In this document: positions 1-39,947 of the stretch, one piece after another | Layout: the number at the start of each line of letters is the position of its first letter | How positions within the stretch are numbered: position 1 is the first letter of the stretch | Origin: Bimastos eiseni | Lineage: Eukaryota; Annelida; Clitellata; Crassiclitellata; Lumbricidae | NCBI GenBank assembly: GCA_959347315.1 | Contig: OY365806.1 | Coordinates: 49,887,842-49,951,841, forward strand | Direction: 5' to 3' | Length of the DNA stretch: 64,000 nt | The notes under the pieces: model-generated | What the model was told of the DNA's origin: nothing | The model's database searches: none | Seen by the model: the letters and a program-made list of their open reading frames with translations, nothing else | Made by a program: the position numbers and the translations under genes

Positions 1-457
1 TGCATATTCTGCATAATATGTGTCGAATTTTCTGTGTTTATTTCCACGAAGAAGCTGTTTTTAAAATGATCATCTGTACTACGTCAAAGAGAGATAGAAA
101 GGTTAGATGTGATTATAGTTCATGGTAACATAGAAGTCATATAGAAGGCGGCCCAACAGAATCACGATAGAATAGTCCCTTCAAAAAATTGACTGCTTAG
201 GAGGGATTAGCCTGTTCACGAGGCAAATTTTTTCTCAATGACTTGAATAAATTTTTATTTTTTATTTGATATATATATATATCTCATATATGACACATTT
301 GCAATATATTTAGAGTGCGAAGTTCAAACTTTTTGGTGAAGTTCAATTACGACAATTTTATCCGAGGTTTCAATCAAGGAAATAACAGGAAGTTAACGTG
401 TCTTGATGAAGGTAGATTGATTGGTAACGGTCGTTACAGTATTTAGCCGTTCTTCGT
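1..457. other. 3' flank of esterase gene A
   Basis: No gene is seen here. From about 340 onward it resembles the sequence just beyond the last exon of the other units (about 41680-41790 and 61220-61320), so it belongs to the tandem unit. A short TA repeat lies near 270-290. Two overlapping AATAAA-type signals on the minus strand (254-266) lie about 200 bases past the gene A stop. Confidence 0.6.
254..266 (-). promoter_or_regulatory. Candidate polyadenylation signal of gene A
   Basis: Read on the minus strand this stretch contains AATAAA twice, about 195-205 bases after the TAA stop of gene A. The position fits a short 3' UTR, but the AT-rich context makes chance matches easy. No transcript evidence is available. 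Confidence 0.35.
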
Positions 458-14884
<14,427 letters not shown>

Positions 14885-14915
14885 CTCGCGCCTTTAATAA
14901 AGTGTATACGCTGAC

Positions 14916-14924
14916 GATATATAC
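14916..14924 (-). promoter_or_regulatory. TATA-like element upstream of gene A
   Basis: A TATATA-type run lies 32-40 bases before the gene A ATG, with CAGACACAGT just upstream of it, as in genes B and C. This would leave a very short leader. An AG about 8 bases before the ATG is also shared by all three genes, so a non-coding first exon further upstream is an alternative. Confidence 0.35.
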
Positions 14925-15205
14925 TGTGTCTGTAGGCCTGCAACATATATATATATATATTTATTTATTTATTTATATCTAATATAGTGTAGGATGCAAC
15001 ATATGGCTGCGTCTGCAATTATGCATACATAAATTCAGTATTAAATATAATTACATACAATATTAGATATAATTACATAAGTAAACGAATACCGGCAAGC
15101 ATACACGCACACATGGACGTAGGAGTATACACTAGTCGCTAGCTAATACGCAGACAGGCATGCACATGTGTGTTCACATCATGTCGTCATAAGGCGCGCA
15201 GGTTT

Positions 15206-15417
15206 AGATTTTTATTATTATTATCATTATTATTATTATTATTATTATTAATAGTGGGATGGTTATTTGGCTAATGCCATAGAATACTAGTTGGGATAAG
15301 CCACTATAGAGTGATAGAGTGGCGAGAAACCGAGTATATAATATGAATATACATCTGCAACGCTAACGCATATTTGTATTTTACTTATTATTATTACTAT
15401 TATTATTACTATTATTA

Positions 15418-15465
<48 letters not shown>

Positions 15466-15470
15466 TATGC
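15206..15470. repeat. Two (TTA)n tracts bracketing a short unique stretch
   Basis: (TTA)n runs at about 15206-15252 and 15381-15468 flank about 130 bases of unassigned sequence. The first run replaces sequence that continues normally in the flanks of B and C; the second abuts the 3' end of the retroelement. Confidence 0.75.
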
Positions 15471-17563
15471 TGTTATCGCCCATGTGGGTGAGCTAAGTGA
15501 GTGGTGGAAATGTCCCGAAGAGGCAGGCGGCGTTCCCACGCTGAAGAACAACTGAGATACGTTGGAACAGAAATGACGTCTCCATTGGATCGTGGGTTGC
15601 AGCACTCGTTCGACTACTCAACTCTGAGATGAACTGCAGTCCTTCACTGCTCCAAGCGCCGCAGGATTCCAAGGAGAGGGCTGCGAAGTCGTGGGTGTTG
15701 GTTATGGTGGAATACTTGGCCCTCCTCGTCTTAGCTGCGCGTTCGGCTGCTTCCCCAGCTCTGATAGATGTGTCGACAAGATGTGACTTGGCGTAGGTGT
15801 CGGACACTGTCACATCCCATGCCAGACATCGACCACGTGTCCAAGGAATGAGCGTGACGCCGTCTGGTCGCTTTCCATCTTCTCTTACCAAATCGAGAGG
15901 TTCCTTTTGCGCTGGATACTTCGCTCTGCCAAGAGCTCTCCAGATGACGCCGTTGAACATGCTATGTCGTTGATGTTTTCCGCTGCCTCTTCTACAAATT
16001 AGTCCATGGAGCCCTTTTGCGTCGACACTCTCTTGACATTGGTGACACAAATGTGGCTCGCAGAGCGTCGTTCCTAGCCTCAACCCGGCTGCCATTCGTA
16101 CATCCTCGTTTGAGAGGCGCAGGCCTAGGGCAGTCACAGGGGGCGCTAGCATCCAGTCTCCAGAATGAGGTGCTCGTGAGGCCAGCAGGCGAGCACGGTC
16201 ACATGGATTGTTATTGGACTCCAGCAGACCTTTCCATGCTTTGTCTGTGAATCGGAAGTCCCATTCTTTCTGGCGATGACTCGTTGCTCCTGTTGGTGGT
16301 TCTGCATCTGTCAGGGTCTTCCAAGCGTTGAGTGCTGAACTCGCAAGTTCATATGGTTCCTCGTCAGACTCTGTTGGTAGGATGCATGCCTGGAGTTCGC
16401 TTGTACTAGCAGCCGAAGCCAGAAAGGCAGAAAGTGCCAGCGTAGATGCACAACGAACTCCCAGACCACCATCTCTCACCGGCTAAGAAGCCTGGAGCCA
16501 ACGGTCATTGTCACGGTCCATATTTAAAATGGTTGACAGCCCTTCTCTCAGCAGTTGATCAAACCGAGCCAAGCCCGGGCAATCAGCGCAGACGTCTGTG
16601 CGCAGACTGTACAAGAGCTTCGGTACACTTAGACTGTTTCTCAGCAGAGCCAGAGCGCCATGTGTATAAAGCAAGGACAATCTTCCGATTGCCCTCTCGA
16701 GGTCATTAGCCTTTGAATTAACGACCATGTTCACAGCTGGACCTGGAATCAGAAGTGCACCCAACAAGGTCATGTCCTCGAGGGCTATGTTCGTGAACTC
16801 TTGAAACGCAGGGTCATTGTTCGGCATCTGGGTGTTGTGACACACGATTTCGCATTTGCTGCGGTTCAACAGCAATCACAGATTTTTTTATTTCTGCTCG
16901 ATTAATTGAACGTCGTCGGAAAGTGTTTCCTTGTTACCTCCCAATGTCAGGTCATCCAGATATCCGATACACAGATCCGATCGATGCTTCATCAGAATCG
17001 GTTGCAGCACAAGACAGAATTCCAGAGGCCCCAAAGGATCGCCTTGCTGCGTTCCTACTTCGGATCGAATTATGTTTGAACCATAGCGCAACAGTGGACG
17101 GTTTGAATAGGCAGCGTGAGCAAAGTGGTAGAGCTCTGGGATCTCTCTAGCAACTGCCTCTAGAAGACAATCTCTGCGCAGATTGTTAAAGGCATTGGCG
17201 AAGTCGAGCTTCACTAGGACGCTGTCTTCAGGCATTGTCGTTATCCAACGACGTGTCGCATGGACAGCTGCCTCAGCGCCTCCTGGAATGCCTACCCCAA
17301 GCTGAATGGGGGCGAGCAGTTGAGAAAGCCTTGTTACTGCATGCGAATTAGCGCACTTTGCCGCCAGACGACGCCATGTGTAGCCCACGGCGATCGGTCA
17401 TATGCCTCCGTTCTTCTTGCTCAGGGCTAAAAGGTTTGCCCCATAGATGACCTCATTCACCTCTTCGGATAGACCTCCCTTTAGGAGCAGATTGACAAGG
17501 TCAGATAGATGTTGCCCGATGATGTCATCTACTCCATAGGCCATCAGTTCCTTTAAGTGTTGT
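15471..17563 (-). mobile_element. Decayed non-LTR retroelement with reverse transcriptase and restriction-like endonuclease (copy 1)
   Basis: One minus-strand frame runs from about 17560 to 15493 and is broken by about four stop codons: one near 17400 (GGI, stop, PIAVGY), two near 16880, and TAG at 16480-16482. Reverse transcriptase motifs: LVKLDFANAFN, TQQGDPLGP, IGYLDDLTLGG. After them come a Cys/His cluster (CEPHLCHQCQ ... GLHGLICRR ... RH), then GKRPDG and AWDVTVSDT, which fits the zinc finger and PD-(D/E)XK endonuclease of R2/R4-type elements. The 5' end is truncated. Both ends abut (TAA)n tracts. Confidence 0.8.
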
Positions 17564-17564
17564 G

Positions 17565-17669
17565 GAGTTATTATTATTATTTTTATTATTATTACTTATC
17601 ATTATTATTATTATTAATACTATTATTATTATCATTACCTATTATTATTATCATTACTCATTACTCATT

Positions 17670-17741
<72 letters not shown>
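17565..17741. repeat. Long (TTA)n microsatellite between two retroelements
   Basis: Almost uninterrupted TTA/TCA repeats. It borders the 5' end of copy 1 and the 3' end of copy 2, consistent with insertion into a (TAA)n target. Confidence 0.85.
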
Positions 17742-17744
17742 CAT

Positions 17745-19380
17745 GCTGTCAGCGCACTTGCACGTACAACAGTCCTTCTGCGCTATTCCAAAAATGCTGA
17801 CATGCTGATTGACAGTTCCTTAATTGTCGGATCCCGGTGAGATGTTAACGTGCCTCTGAACGCTACGGCGTTGAATCTTTGAAGGCAAATGGAGAGACGT
17901 TGAAACAAGTGCACGGTCTCCATGGGATCTCCTGATACGGCGGTCATGCGGCGACCCAACTTCGTCAAGAACTCGCGTCCCGCGTGATTAATGGGGCCCA
18001 GCGATTCGAATGCCAAGGGAACGACGTCATGAATTGTAGGAAGAGTTGAACATTTGGAACACTTTCGGTCCGCGGCATATTCAGATGCACCGCAAGGCAC
18101 TGCCGATAAAAGGTGGATGTAGGAGGCGGCGCACGTGTGGATAGTTGTTGCATCCCAAGCGATGTACTTGCCTCTTGCCCACGGGATGAGTGTCGCTCCA
18201 TCCGGTCTCTTTCCGTCGCTGCGGATCAAACCCTGTGGCTCCTTCGAGGATGGAGCTTCTGCCTTTAAAAGTGCTCTCCACACAATATCATTCAAGGCAA
18301 AATGTCGGGCCGCTCTTCCCGTCGAATGTCTGAAAACAAGAACATGATGTCCTCCCGGGTCAACGATTTCTCCACACTGGCATTGATGCGGCGCACAGAT
18401 GTTGAGTTCCAGACGAAAGCCCACCGCCGCCCGCACGGCCTCATTGCTTAGACCCAACCCACAAGAGATGACGGGAAAGTCGAGCGCCCAGCCTTGCCCG
18501 GCTGAATGGGTCATTGCTGGAAGACCACACTTCAGCTTTTTCGATGTTAATCAAGGATCTGTCCCAAATCTTCTGGCTGGTCAAGGCCGATACCTCACCA
18601 TCCGGGAGTGTTGGTGTGCGAGCATCAAGGATTTCTTCCTTATGAGCATTGATCCAATCCTCCGAATCGAGAACGGCGGCAACAAGTGACCTGATCGATG
18701 CAGCTGAGGCTACATAAGCTGAAGATGCCAGCATCGACACCCGTCTAACTCCTTATCCGCTATCTCTTATCGGAAGTGTGGCCTGTTTCCATTGTATATC
18801 GCTGAGCTTGATGTTACGGATGTTTTCCAATCCAACACGCATTTGGTCGGCCATCTTTTCTAGAAGGGAGTGTCCCCAGCAGGGTGCTGCACGCGGAGGT
18901 AAATCAGTTTCGCCGCCCTGAGGCATAAGCGTAGCAGCAAAAGTACGGCCTGAGCCTGGAGGCTGGCCAAGTCCTTCAATGCCAATTCCAGAGAATCGCT
19001 ATGTTTGAGAAGAACTTCATCCAGCGCTTGTCCCTTGAACAGCTGGGCGCCAAGAAGAAGCAGTGAATCCCGCTTCATCCTCCGGAAGTCTTCAAATTCC
19101 AAGTCCGATAGTTCGATTTCAGAACAGTATTCACATTTATATCTGTTCAACTGAATGCCGTGCGAATATTCAAGTTCTTTGATTGCTGCCAGGTCCTGCT
19201 GCATCTCCTCCTTCCTGCCCCCAAGCGAGATGTCGTCAAAGTAGCCCAGTCTGAACCCAGAACGGAGTGATTGAAGTGTCGACTGTAGCGGCAGGCAAAA
19301 TAACAGCGGGCCCAACGGATCCCCCTTTGAGGCCCCATCTGAGACTGCACCACAAAGGGTCCAAACTGTAGTATGGACTC
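17745..19380 (-). mobile_element. Decayed non-LTR retroelement of the same family (copy 2), 5'-truncated
   Basis: The 5' end is cut inside the reverse transcriptase: the frame starts close to KGDPLGPLLFC, followed by LGYFDDISLGG. The downstream frame (18514 to 17783) has CAPHQCQCG and a GGHH...RH cluster, then GKRPDGATLIPW and AWDATT, the finger and endonuclease region. Frameshifts near 18500 and 18800 break the frame. It diverges clearly from copy 1, so they are separate insertions. Confidence 0.78.
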
Positions 19381-19383
19381 ATT

Positions 19384-20120
19384 ATTATTGTTAAGCCCAT
19401 ATTATGGATTTTAAATATGATCTTAAAGTATGAACCACTTGTGCACTGTTGCACTCATAAAATTTCTTGCGCTCACCATCCAACAAATTAAAGGGAACAT
19501 TGCAGACATTCACATAAAATATTTGACATAGGTATATAAGCTCACTGGTCCACGCACATATATTTTACATATGTGTATAATGCATGCATGCATGCATAGG
19601 TCTACTCATTAGATTCAGATTAAAGACCACATAATAAAAACGTACGCATCCGACAGTGATTCCAAGGAAATAAGTACTTGTTAATCTCTAGCTACTCACT
19701 CTCCCTCTGCGTTGAATGCTACATATACGACCTTTAGAATGTGTTGAAACTGCTTCTTTCTCGGCAACTCTATTGAGCCCGTTCGTTCCTACAAGTAACT
19801 GCCCTGATTTGTGTCAAGAGACACATGAGCAGAAGAAGCCAGACAGACACATACAAGTAGACAGGCAAGCAGAAAGAGCAGCAGACAAACAAGCAGACCG
19901 ATGATTCTATTGATTGGATGCGGTCCTGTTATCCGCGTGAACGTTGCAAGATGTCGTGTTGGTTAGATGTCGTCTAGATAAAGTCAAGAGTAAAAGGGAA
20001 CAACAACATTCATTAATAGTTTAACTATACTAAAGTTAAGACATTTAAAAGACTTCATCAGTCTGCTCTCTAAGATTCTATTGCTGCAACTTAGAAGCGA
20101 AGAGAAATCCATGTACTTCA
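19384..20120. repeat. Conserved upstream block of the tandem unit (gene A)
   Basis: Matches upstream blocks of gene B (about 36140-36690) and gene C (about 56990-57700). The part at about 19855-19980 is nearly identical to 57440-57565 of unit C. No coding sequence. In A it is separated from the promoter by the two retroelements. Confidence 0.7.
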
Positions 20121-20404
20121 AGCAGTATATTTCCTGGAGACGCTTTTTTATGTCTCTTAGTCACAGTCACCGCCTTCTTCTCGCGTTTATTTCACCACTT
20201 TTGGCAATTGTCTTGAATCTTATATATACTCCAACATATTAAAGATCGCTTGGCATCTAATAAATAATAGATCATTAATAATTAATTGTAATGGTCAATA
20301 TGATGCACTTTCTCGTAAGTATTTGGGATGGGCAAGTGATCAAACGAGAGGGAATATCCATAGGAAATGTTCTTGGAGGAAAATGTCCGGGGGAAATGTA
20401 ATTG

Positions 20405-20503
20405 GAAGTTTCAATCAAGGAAATAACAGGAAGTTAACGTGTCTTGATGTAGAATGATTGGTAACAGTCGCTAAAATATTTAGAAGTTCTTCGTCTAGAA
20501 CAG
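20405..20503. repeat. Duplicate of the esterase 3' flank
   Basis: Closely matches 365-462 beyond gene A, and again 21172-21250 at the end of gene B. It covers only the sequence around and beyond the stop codon, so it is a non-coding scrap of a unit boundary. Confidence 0.6.
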
Positions 20504-20890
20504 TGGTCGCCAACCCGTGGCTCGCGAGCAGCATACGGCTCTCAAGGAGTTTTTGTGGGGGCTCTCGAGAGCATTCCAGAAAATTAAATTTTTGTGCGTC
20601 GAAATAAGATTGCAAAGGAAAGGTTTTGGATCACTTCTTTCGCTGTTGCTTTTTCTTTCATTTACTAATTTTTAAAAGAGAAAAAGCAGAACTTCCCAGA
20701 ACTTCTTTGCGTGGTTGCTAGACATAGCATTTTCACGTAACATTGCAGGGCATTTTAATTGACCAACCAAATTTGAGGCTGCTGGGTTCTCATTTAGCAA
20801 CTGAATTTGTTTCGTTATTTACATTAACTTATCTATGCAAGAAACCGTTTTCAGTAAAGAGCCTTTCGAAATAAAAATCATGGACCAAGA
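20501..20890. mobile_element. hAT-like terminal fragment
   Basis: Begins CAGTGGTCGCCAACCCGTGG, then GGCTCGCGAGC, a typical hAT terminus. No matching opposite end was found before the L2-like sequence that follows, so it is one end only. No transposase frame. Confidence 0.45.
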
Positions 20891-20904
20891 GAATCCGCTG
20901 GAAC

Positions 20905-21035
20905 GACTAATCGCAATCTCCAAACTTCTAAAGCGCTAACCGAAACCTAAGCGTAAGGCATCAGCATATCATGAGCACTGCGTCGCAGTTAGAGGAGAGC
21001 TTGAGGTCCGGTTGTCAGAGCCGTAGCTGTTATGG
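20905..21035 (-). mobile_element. L2-like LINE 3' end fragment
   Basis: Matches the 3' end of the LINE at 23858-25550 (TAATCGCAATCTCCAAA, then AAGCG...CACC-type sequence). Confidence 0.5.
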
Positions 21036-21244
21036 CCATGGCGAGAGTTGGGAAAACGAAGGATCTGATCAGTCAGAGTTCACTAGTTCATAGCCATGAC
21101 ATAATGACAAATAAATGTGTAATTCAACGATTTGTTTTGTTATATTAGATAGGCCTATATATATATATATAACAGGACGTTAACGTGTCTTAATGTAGGT
21201 AGATTGATTGGTAACGTTCGCTACAGAATTTAACCGTTCTTCAT

Positions 21245-35374
<14,130 letters not shown>

Positions 35375-35390
35375 CTCACGTCTCTATTGA

Positions 35391-35416
35391 AGTATATATA
35401 CTGACGATATATATAC
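35391..35416 (-). promoter_or_regulatory. TATA-like elements upstream of gene B
   Basis: Two TATATA runs sit 17-42 bases before the ATG, next to the same CAGACACAGT block as in gene A. Same uncertainty about a spliced leader as for gene A. Confidence 0.35.
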
Positions 35417-35769
35417 TGTGTCTGTAAGCCTGTGAATATAATTATGTATAATATATAATATAATATATAATATATAATATATTATGTATATACAACATAT
35501 GGTCTACGTAGGCTTATACAATAACAAATGCACAAATTCAGTATTAAGTATAATTGCATACAATATTAGATATGATTACATATACAAACTAACAACTGCA
35601 AGCATACAAGCACAAACACACATGGGTACATGGACGTAAAAGTATGCTCTAGTTATGAGCTCATACACAATTACGCAATTTTAGCACAGACTAAACGTCT
35701 TCTGAACCCCATTAAACCCTGTTATGTTATGTTATGTAAATGCGCATACATGTACTTTGGTGTGTTCAC

Positions 35770-36690
35770 ACCAAAGTCGTCATACGGCGCGCAGGTTTAG
35801 ATTTCTTTAGGTTGCAATGTTCAAAGCCATTTTGAGTTAACAGTGGCAAAACCCATGCACACACAGACATTCATCGTATAGTGTATGTAGATTTATTTAC
35901 AAACATGAAATGTTTCCTCTAAGCTGAGCGCATGTGCACGCGCACACAGGCCGTGGAACCAGCGCACACAAGAATTGAGTGTACGCACACAATTGTTTTT
36001 TATGAAACTACATAGATCGAGTTTCCTAACCGGCTGCTGCCTACGTTTCACCTTAAACGTTGGCTCCTTGTCTACTACGTCCCCTTATTTATCTTGGACA
36101 AGGGATTTTTCATTGGTTATCAGAACTTGTCACCTTAACTATAAATTTTAGATATGATCTTAATTTAACAATTATCGCATTCAGCTTGGACCTATGGACA
36201 AGAGAGTGAACCAAAAATTAAAGTGAACATTTCAGACATTCATATACAATATTTTACATATATAGGTCTACGTACATAATGTTTATATTGCATGCATGCA
36301 TAGGCCTACTCATTAGATTCAGATAATAGACCACACAATAAGGACCAATGCATCCGACAGTGATTCTGAAGAACAAATTACTCGTGAATCTATAGCTACT
36401 CACCCTCTGCCTTGAATGCTATATATACGATTGTTCGAATGTGCTGAAGCTGCTTCCTTCTCCACAGTTCAATTGAACCAGATCGCTCCTAATCGCACTG
36501 CATAGTATAAAGCGACACAAGAGCAGAAGACAGGCAGACACATACAAGTAGACAGGCAAGCAGAAAGGGCAGCAGACAAGCAAGCAGTCCGATTAACGTA
36601 GAAATGAACGAATCATTCGGCTGATTGGGTGTGGTGCTGTTATCCGTGTGAACGCTACAAGATGTTGTATTCTGCAGTGGTCGTCAAGAT
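35770..36690. repeat. Conserved upstream block of the tandem unit (gene B)
   Basis: Highly similar to 56625-57550 of unit C. 36224-36365 is essentially identical to 57108-57240. The first part matches gene A only up to about 15215, where A continues into (TTA)n. It includes the GTGTGCGCTGG-type dispersed repeat (35925-36000). No coding sequence. Confidence 0.75.
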
Positions 36691-37069
36691 AGTAAAGAAT
36701 GAAAGCAGAGCTACCATAGATGCAAAAACGGAGAGATCAAAATGAAAACGGTAAAACACGGCGTTTTTAAATAATTAAAACAAAAAAAATAGAAAACAAC
36801 GAAAAAATGAAATTTTACTTTATTGCTAGTTTTTACCGGATTTTAAAATTTAAAACCTTGCTTATACATTTCAAATTTATGCAGCAAACAACAGCATTCG
36901 TATTAAGTTCTCTCAAGTAACATATTTTGTTAGTTTGTTTTAATAAGATATTAGGAAGTTAAAAATACTCAAAGTTTGAAATTTTTTGAAAATATTAATT
37001 GTAGACGTAATTCCTCACATGTCTATGCTGATACAGACTATTACAACTAAAAAACTAAATTATTAAACC
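36691..37069. other. AT-rich spacer, nothing recognised
   Basis: A-rich and T-rich unique sequence with no open frame, repeat or RNA structure that I can support. Confidence 0.5.
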
Positions 37070-37764
37070 CAGTGGCGTCGCGAGAGGTGCGGAGGTGCGG
37101 ACCGCACCGGTTGACACTTTTCCAAGGGGTGACACCAAAATGACGTAATGACTGTCTTAAAAGCGTTTGTGATGAATTTCAGGAAAAAAATCATTGATTT
37201 TAAATTAACAATTACAGGTAACAAACATATTTTTATAACCTTATCTTAGTGCATATGGCTGTGTATCAATTTGCTTAATCCTTAAATTCTGTGCTAATAT
37301 GAATCTACTTTTAATAACCTTCTAATGCTCTGCCGTCAGTGTCGTCATTATTACCCAGTCATGCGCTTTTCTTTCGTAAGGTGCTTCAGACTGGTTCATT
37401 TTGAGCTGGGAGCGCACCAAAGTAGACTTCTTGAGGAGGCGCTATATAAATGTTAAGACGAATGAATGATTGAATAAATGATTATTGGCCTATGGGAACT
37501 AACTTTACAGCCTAGCTCCGCATGGGTTGAATTTTGAATGCAGCGGTTCCTCTCTTCGCCCCTGAAAATCGCCCGTGAGTTTTATTGGGTTAGAGCTCCA
37601 AGTTAGGCTTTGGTTATATAAAAAGCGCACCTGATTTGCATATTAAATTTTACACTACCTTCAGCTGATGAATGCAAATGGCAGTTGTCATAATATCGAA
37701 TGTGTAATTCGAAAATAAAAACGTCTAAGTATCGCACTATAAAGCAAATTGTGGGCTGGAAATA

Positions 37765-39146
37765 CACGGTGATTCATTAAAAAACGTACCTTACATAGGT
37801 TAGCATAACTCAGGTAAATGACCATTAATTTTAATGAAATTTCAGAATAATGATGCTTGATATTCTATTCAAGTGCTACATAAATCATTTGACACACCAA
37901 GCTAAAATGACGTAACGCGATTGACGAAACTAATGACGTCACGAAAATATCGCGAAAAAATGGTGTTTACCGAAGAGGATAAACAATTTGTTACATTCTT
38001 ACGAAAGAATAAAAAGTACAGTGCAAAACGTTTTCTAAAGAAATTTCCTGATAAAGAGTGGACTCTTGGTGGATTAAATGCGTTACTTTCAAAGATCGAC
38101 AAAACTGGGTCTTTCCATCGTCGACCAGGCAGCGGCCGCCCGCGTACGGCAGCAACAACCGACAATGCTGAAAAGGTTGAATCGCTGGTGCTCAGCCAGG
38201 AAGATATGCCGCAAACGCATCGCACACAGAGACAAATTGCTCGAGAAATAGGAATCAGTCAGACATCAGTTTGGAGAATTGTCAAGAATGATTTACATTT
38301 GCGATGTTTAAAGAAACGACACGCTCAAGAACTCACAGCAGCCAACAAGCAAGCAAGATTGACACGTTCCCGTCAGCTACTGAGGTTGTATCCTGCAAGC
38401 TTAGTGAATTTCATTTGGTTTACTGATGAGAAATTGTTTACTGTGGCAGCACCCAGTAACAGTCAGAATGATCGTATTTATGTCTCAGCCGGTACAAGGA
38501 AGAGAGACGTTCCAGCAAATCGTCTTTTGCGGACTCGACCAACTTTCAGCAAGTCCCTTATGGTATCTGTCGGGGTATCTGCACTCGGTCGTACGAACAT
38601 CCATTTCATCGAACCAGGTGTTAAGATTAATGGACAATATTACAGAGATGTTCTACTAATGCAGGGTCTCTTGCCTGACATTCGTGAGATAACGGAGTAT
38701 TTCATCTTCCAGCAGGATAGCGCTCCTGCGCACAGAGCTCGGGAGACCGTTGCGTTACTCGAAACTGAAACACCTGATTTCATCCCGCCTAATTACTGGC
38801 CACCTAATAGCCCTGATTTGAATCCAGTGGACTATAAGATATGGAGCGTCATGCAGGAAAAAGTCTACAGAAATCCAATACATGATGTCGACGAGTTGCG
38901 TCACCGAATTGTGGAGGTATGGGATGAAATGGATCAGCGCATCATTGATGAGTCAGTCAGGCAGTGGCGTAGGCGTCTTCGCGCGTGTGTTACTGCCCGA
39001 GGGGGTCAATTTGAACATAAACTGTAACTTTCTTCCTATTCAGAACTGATTCCTCTATGTTCACTTAAAATTTTTTTGACATAAACCGATATTTGACGGA
39101 GTTACAATTAAATATCTAGGGGTACGTTTTTTAATGAATCACCGTG
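37765..39146 (+). mobile_element. Intact mariner-type transposon, 1382 bp
   Basis: Perfect 26-bp terminal inverted repeats (37765-37790 and 39121-39146, starting CACGGTGATTCATTAAAAAA) flanked by TA on both sides. A single uninterrupted transposase frame fills the interior. Structurally complete, it could be a recent or still mobile copy. Confidence 0.95.
37960..39027 (+). CDS. Mariner transposase, DD37D type, 355 aa, uninterrupted
   Basis: Cut-and-paste transposase of the Tc1/mariner superfamily. The start at 37960 (MVFTEEDK) matches the start of the relative at 29745; an in-frame ATG 13 codons earlier (37921) is also possible. The amino half holds helix-turn-helix DNA-binding regions (YSAKRFLKKF, GISQTSVWRIV) separated by GSGRPRT. 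Catalytic acids: Asp156 (WFTDE), Asp253 (FQQDSAPAHRA) and Asp291 (SPDLNPVDYKIW). The spacing of 37 residues between the last two gives DD37D, as in maT-like families. Length is normal for mariners. All three catalytic residues are present and there is no stop or frameshift. Confidence 0.93.
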   Translation: MVFTEEDKQFVTFLRKNKKYSAKRFLKKFPDKEWTLGGLNALLSKIDKTGSFHRRPGSGRPRTAATTDNAEKVESLVLSQEDMPQTHRTQRQIAREIGISQTSVWRIVKNDLHLRCLKKRHAQELTAANKQARLTRSRQLLRLYPASLVNFIWFTDEKLFTVAAPSNSQNDRIYVSAGTRKRDVPANRLLRTRPTFSKSLMVSVGVSALGRTNIHFIEPGVKINGQYYRDVLLMQGLLPDIREITEYFIFQQDSAPAHRARETVALLETETPDFIPPNYWPPNSPDLNPVDYKIWSVMQEKVYRNPIHDVDELRHRIVEVWDEMDQRIIDESVRQWRRRLRACVTARGGQFEHKL

Positions 39147-39947
39147 TAGTGACGTTAGCCTAGAATTCGCACAGAAACGTTGTTTTGCAAAACTTTTCAT
39201 ATCGCCAGAGCGTAAGACATTCCATTTTTTAGACAAAAAGACACATTACAGCTTTTTGTGTTAGGTAACACTTTACGAGTAACATCAGTACTCCTACAAA
39301 TAATTTGGGGCAATTAAGTAGCAGGTAACCATTTTAGTTCCGTGCGGGGTGACCCCATGAATGACCGCACCGGGTGACACCAAAACTTGTGACGCCACTG
39401 GCTAAACTGTGTAAGTATTGTGTGGACTTAACTAAAAATTGTACTTTTGAAATTGTACTTATATAAAAACTTTTTCTCTGGCGGCTGGCGTGATTCGCCT
39501 GATATGGGAGTCAAGTTCTTTGAATGCACCTCCTCTTCGGATGACCACTAAACTTTTTCTTCATTCGGAATAATATTAGTCGGTTTATCTGTCAGTCTCA
39601 TTCTTACGCCATTCTCTTCTCTAATCATATTCTTGATGACTCCTAATACGGTTCGTACCTGAATAACTTAGTCACAGTACATGTATTTCAACTGTTGAAC
39701 TGGCACAGGCAGCAGTTAACGAAAGCACCTCTTGATAAGTAGCACTTTTCCACACTATGCTCTACATTATCATGTCAGTTGAATACGAATACGAATTCAT
39801 GATTGGAACGTGAAAGAGTCTTTAAAGATGCAACTCATTAAGCTTAAATCGTTAAGTATAATATTTTTAGATATGTTATAGTTGAGGTTTGAAATTAGAT
39901 TAAAATAGTAACGCTGTTTTTATATGAAACACAGACATAGGTTAACA

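Larger units (their letters stand above)
37070..39400. mobile_element. hAT-like non-autonomous element carrying a nested mariner
   Basis: The ends are inverse: CAGTGGCGTCGCGAGAGG at 37070 and ...CTTGTGACGCCACTG ending 39400. GGTGACACC-type sequence lies inside both ends. Flanks ATTAAACC and GCTAAACT could be a decayed 8-bp duplication (5 of 8). The interior outside the mariner (37765-39146) has no transposase. A LINE-like tail (GGCGCTATATAAATGTTAAG followed by GAATGAATGA) lies at about 37435-37485. Confidence 0.6.

Noticed and set aside
17557..17840. Open frames of Tyr or Ile runs
   Set aside because: Translation of the (TTA)n microsatellite, not protein coding.
38426..38659. Short plus-strand frame inside the mariner transposase
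   Set aside because: Alternative-frame shadow of the intact transposase.
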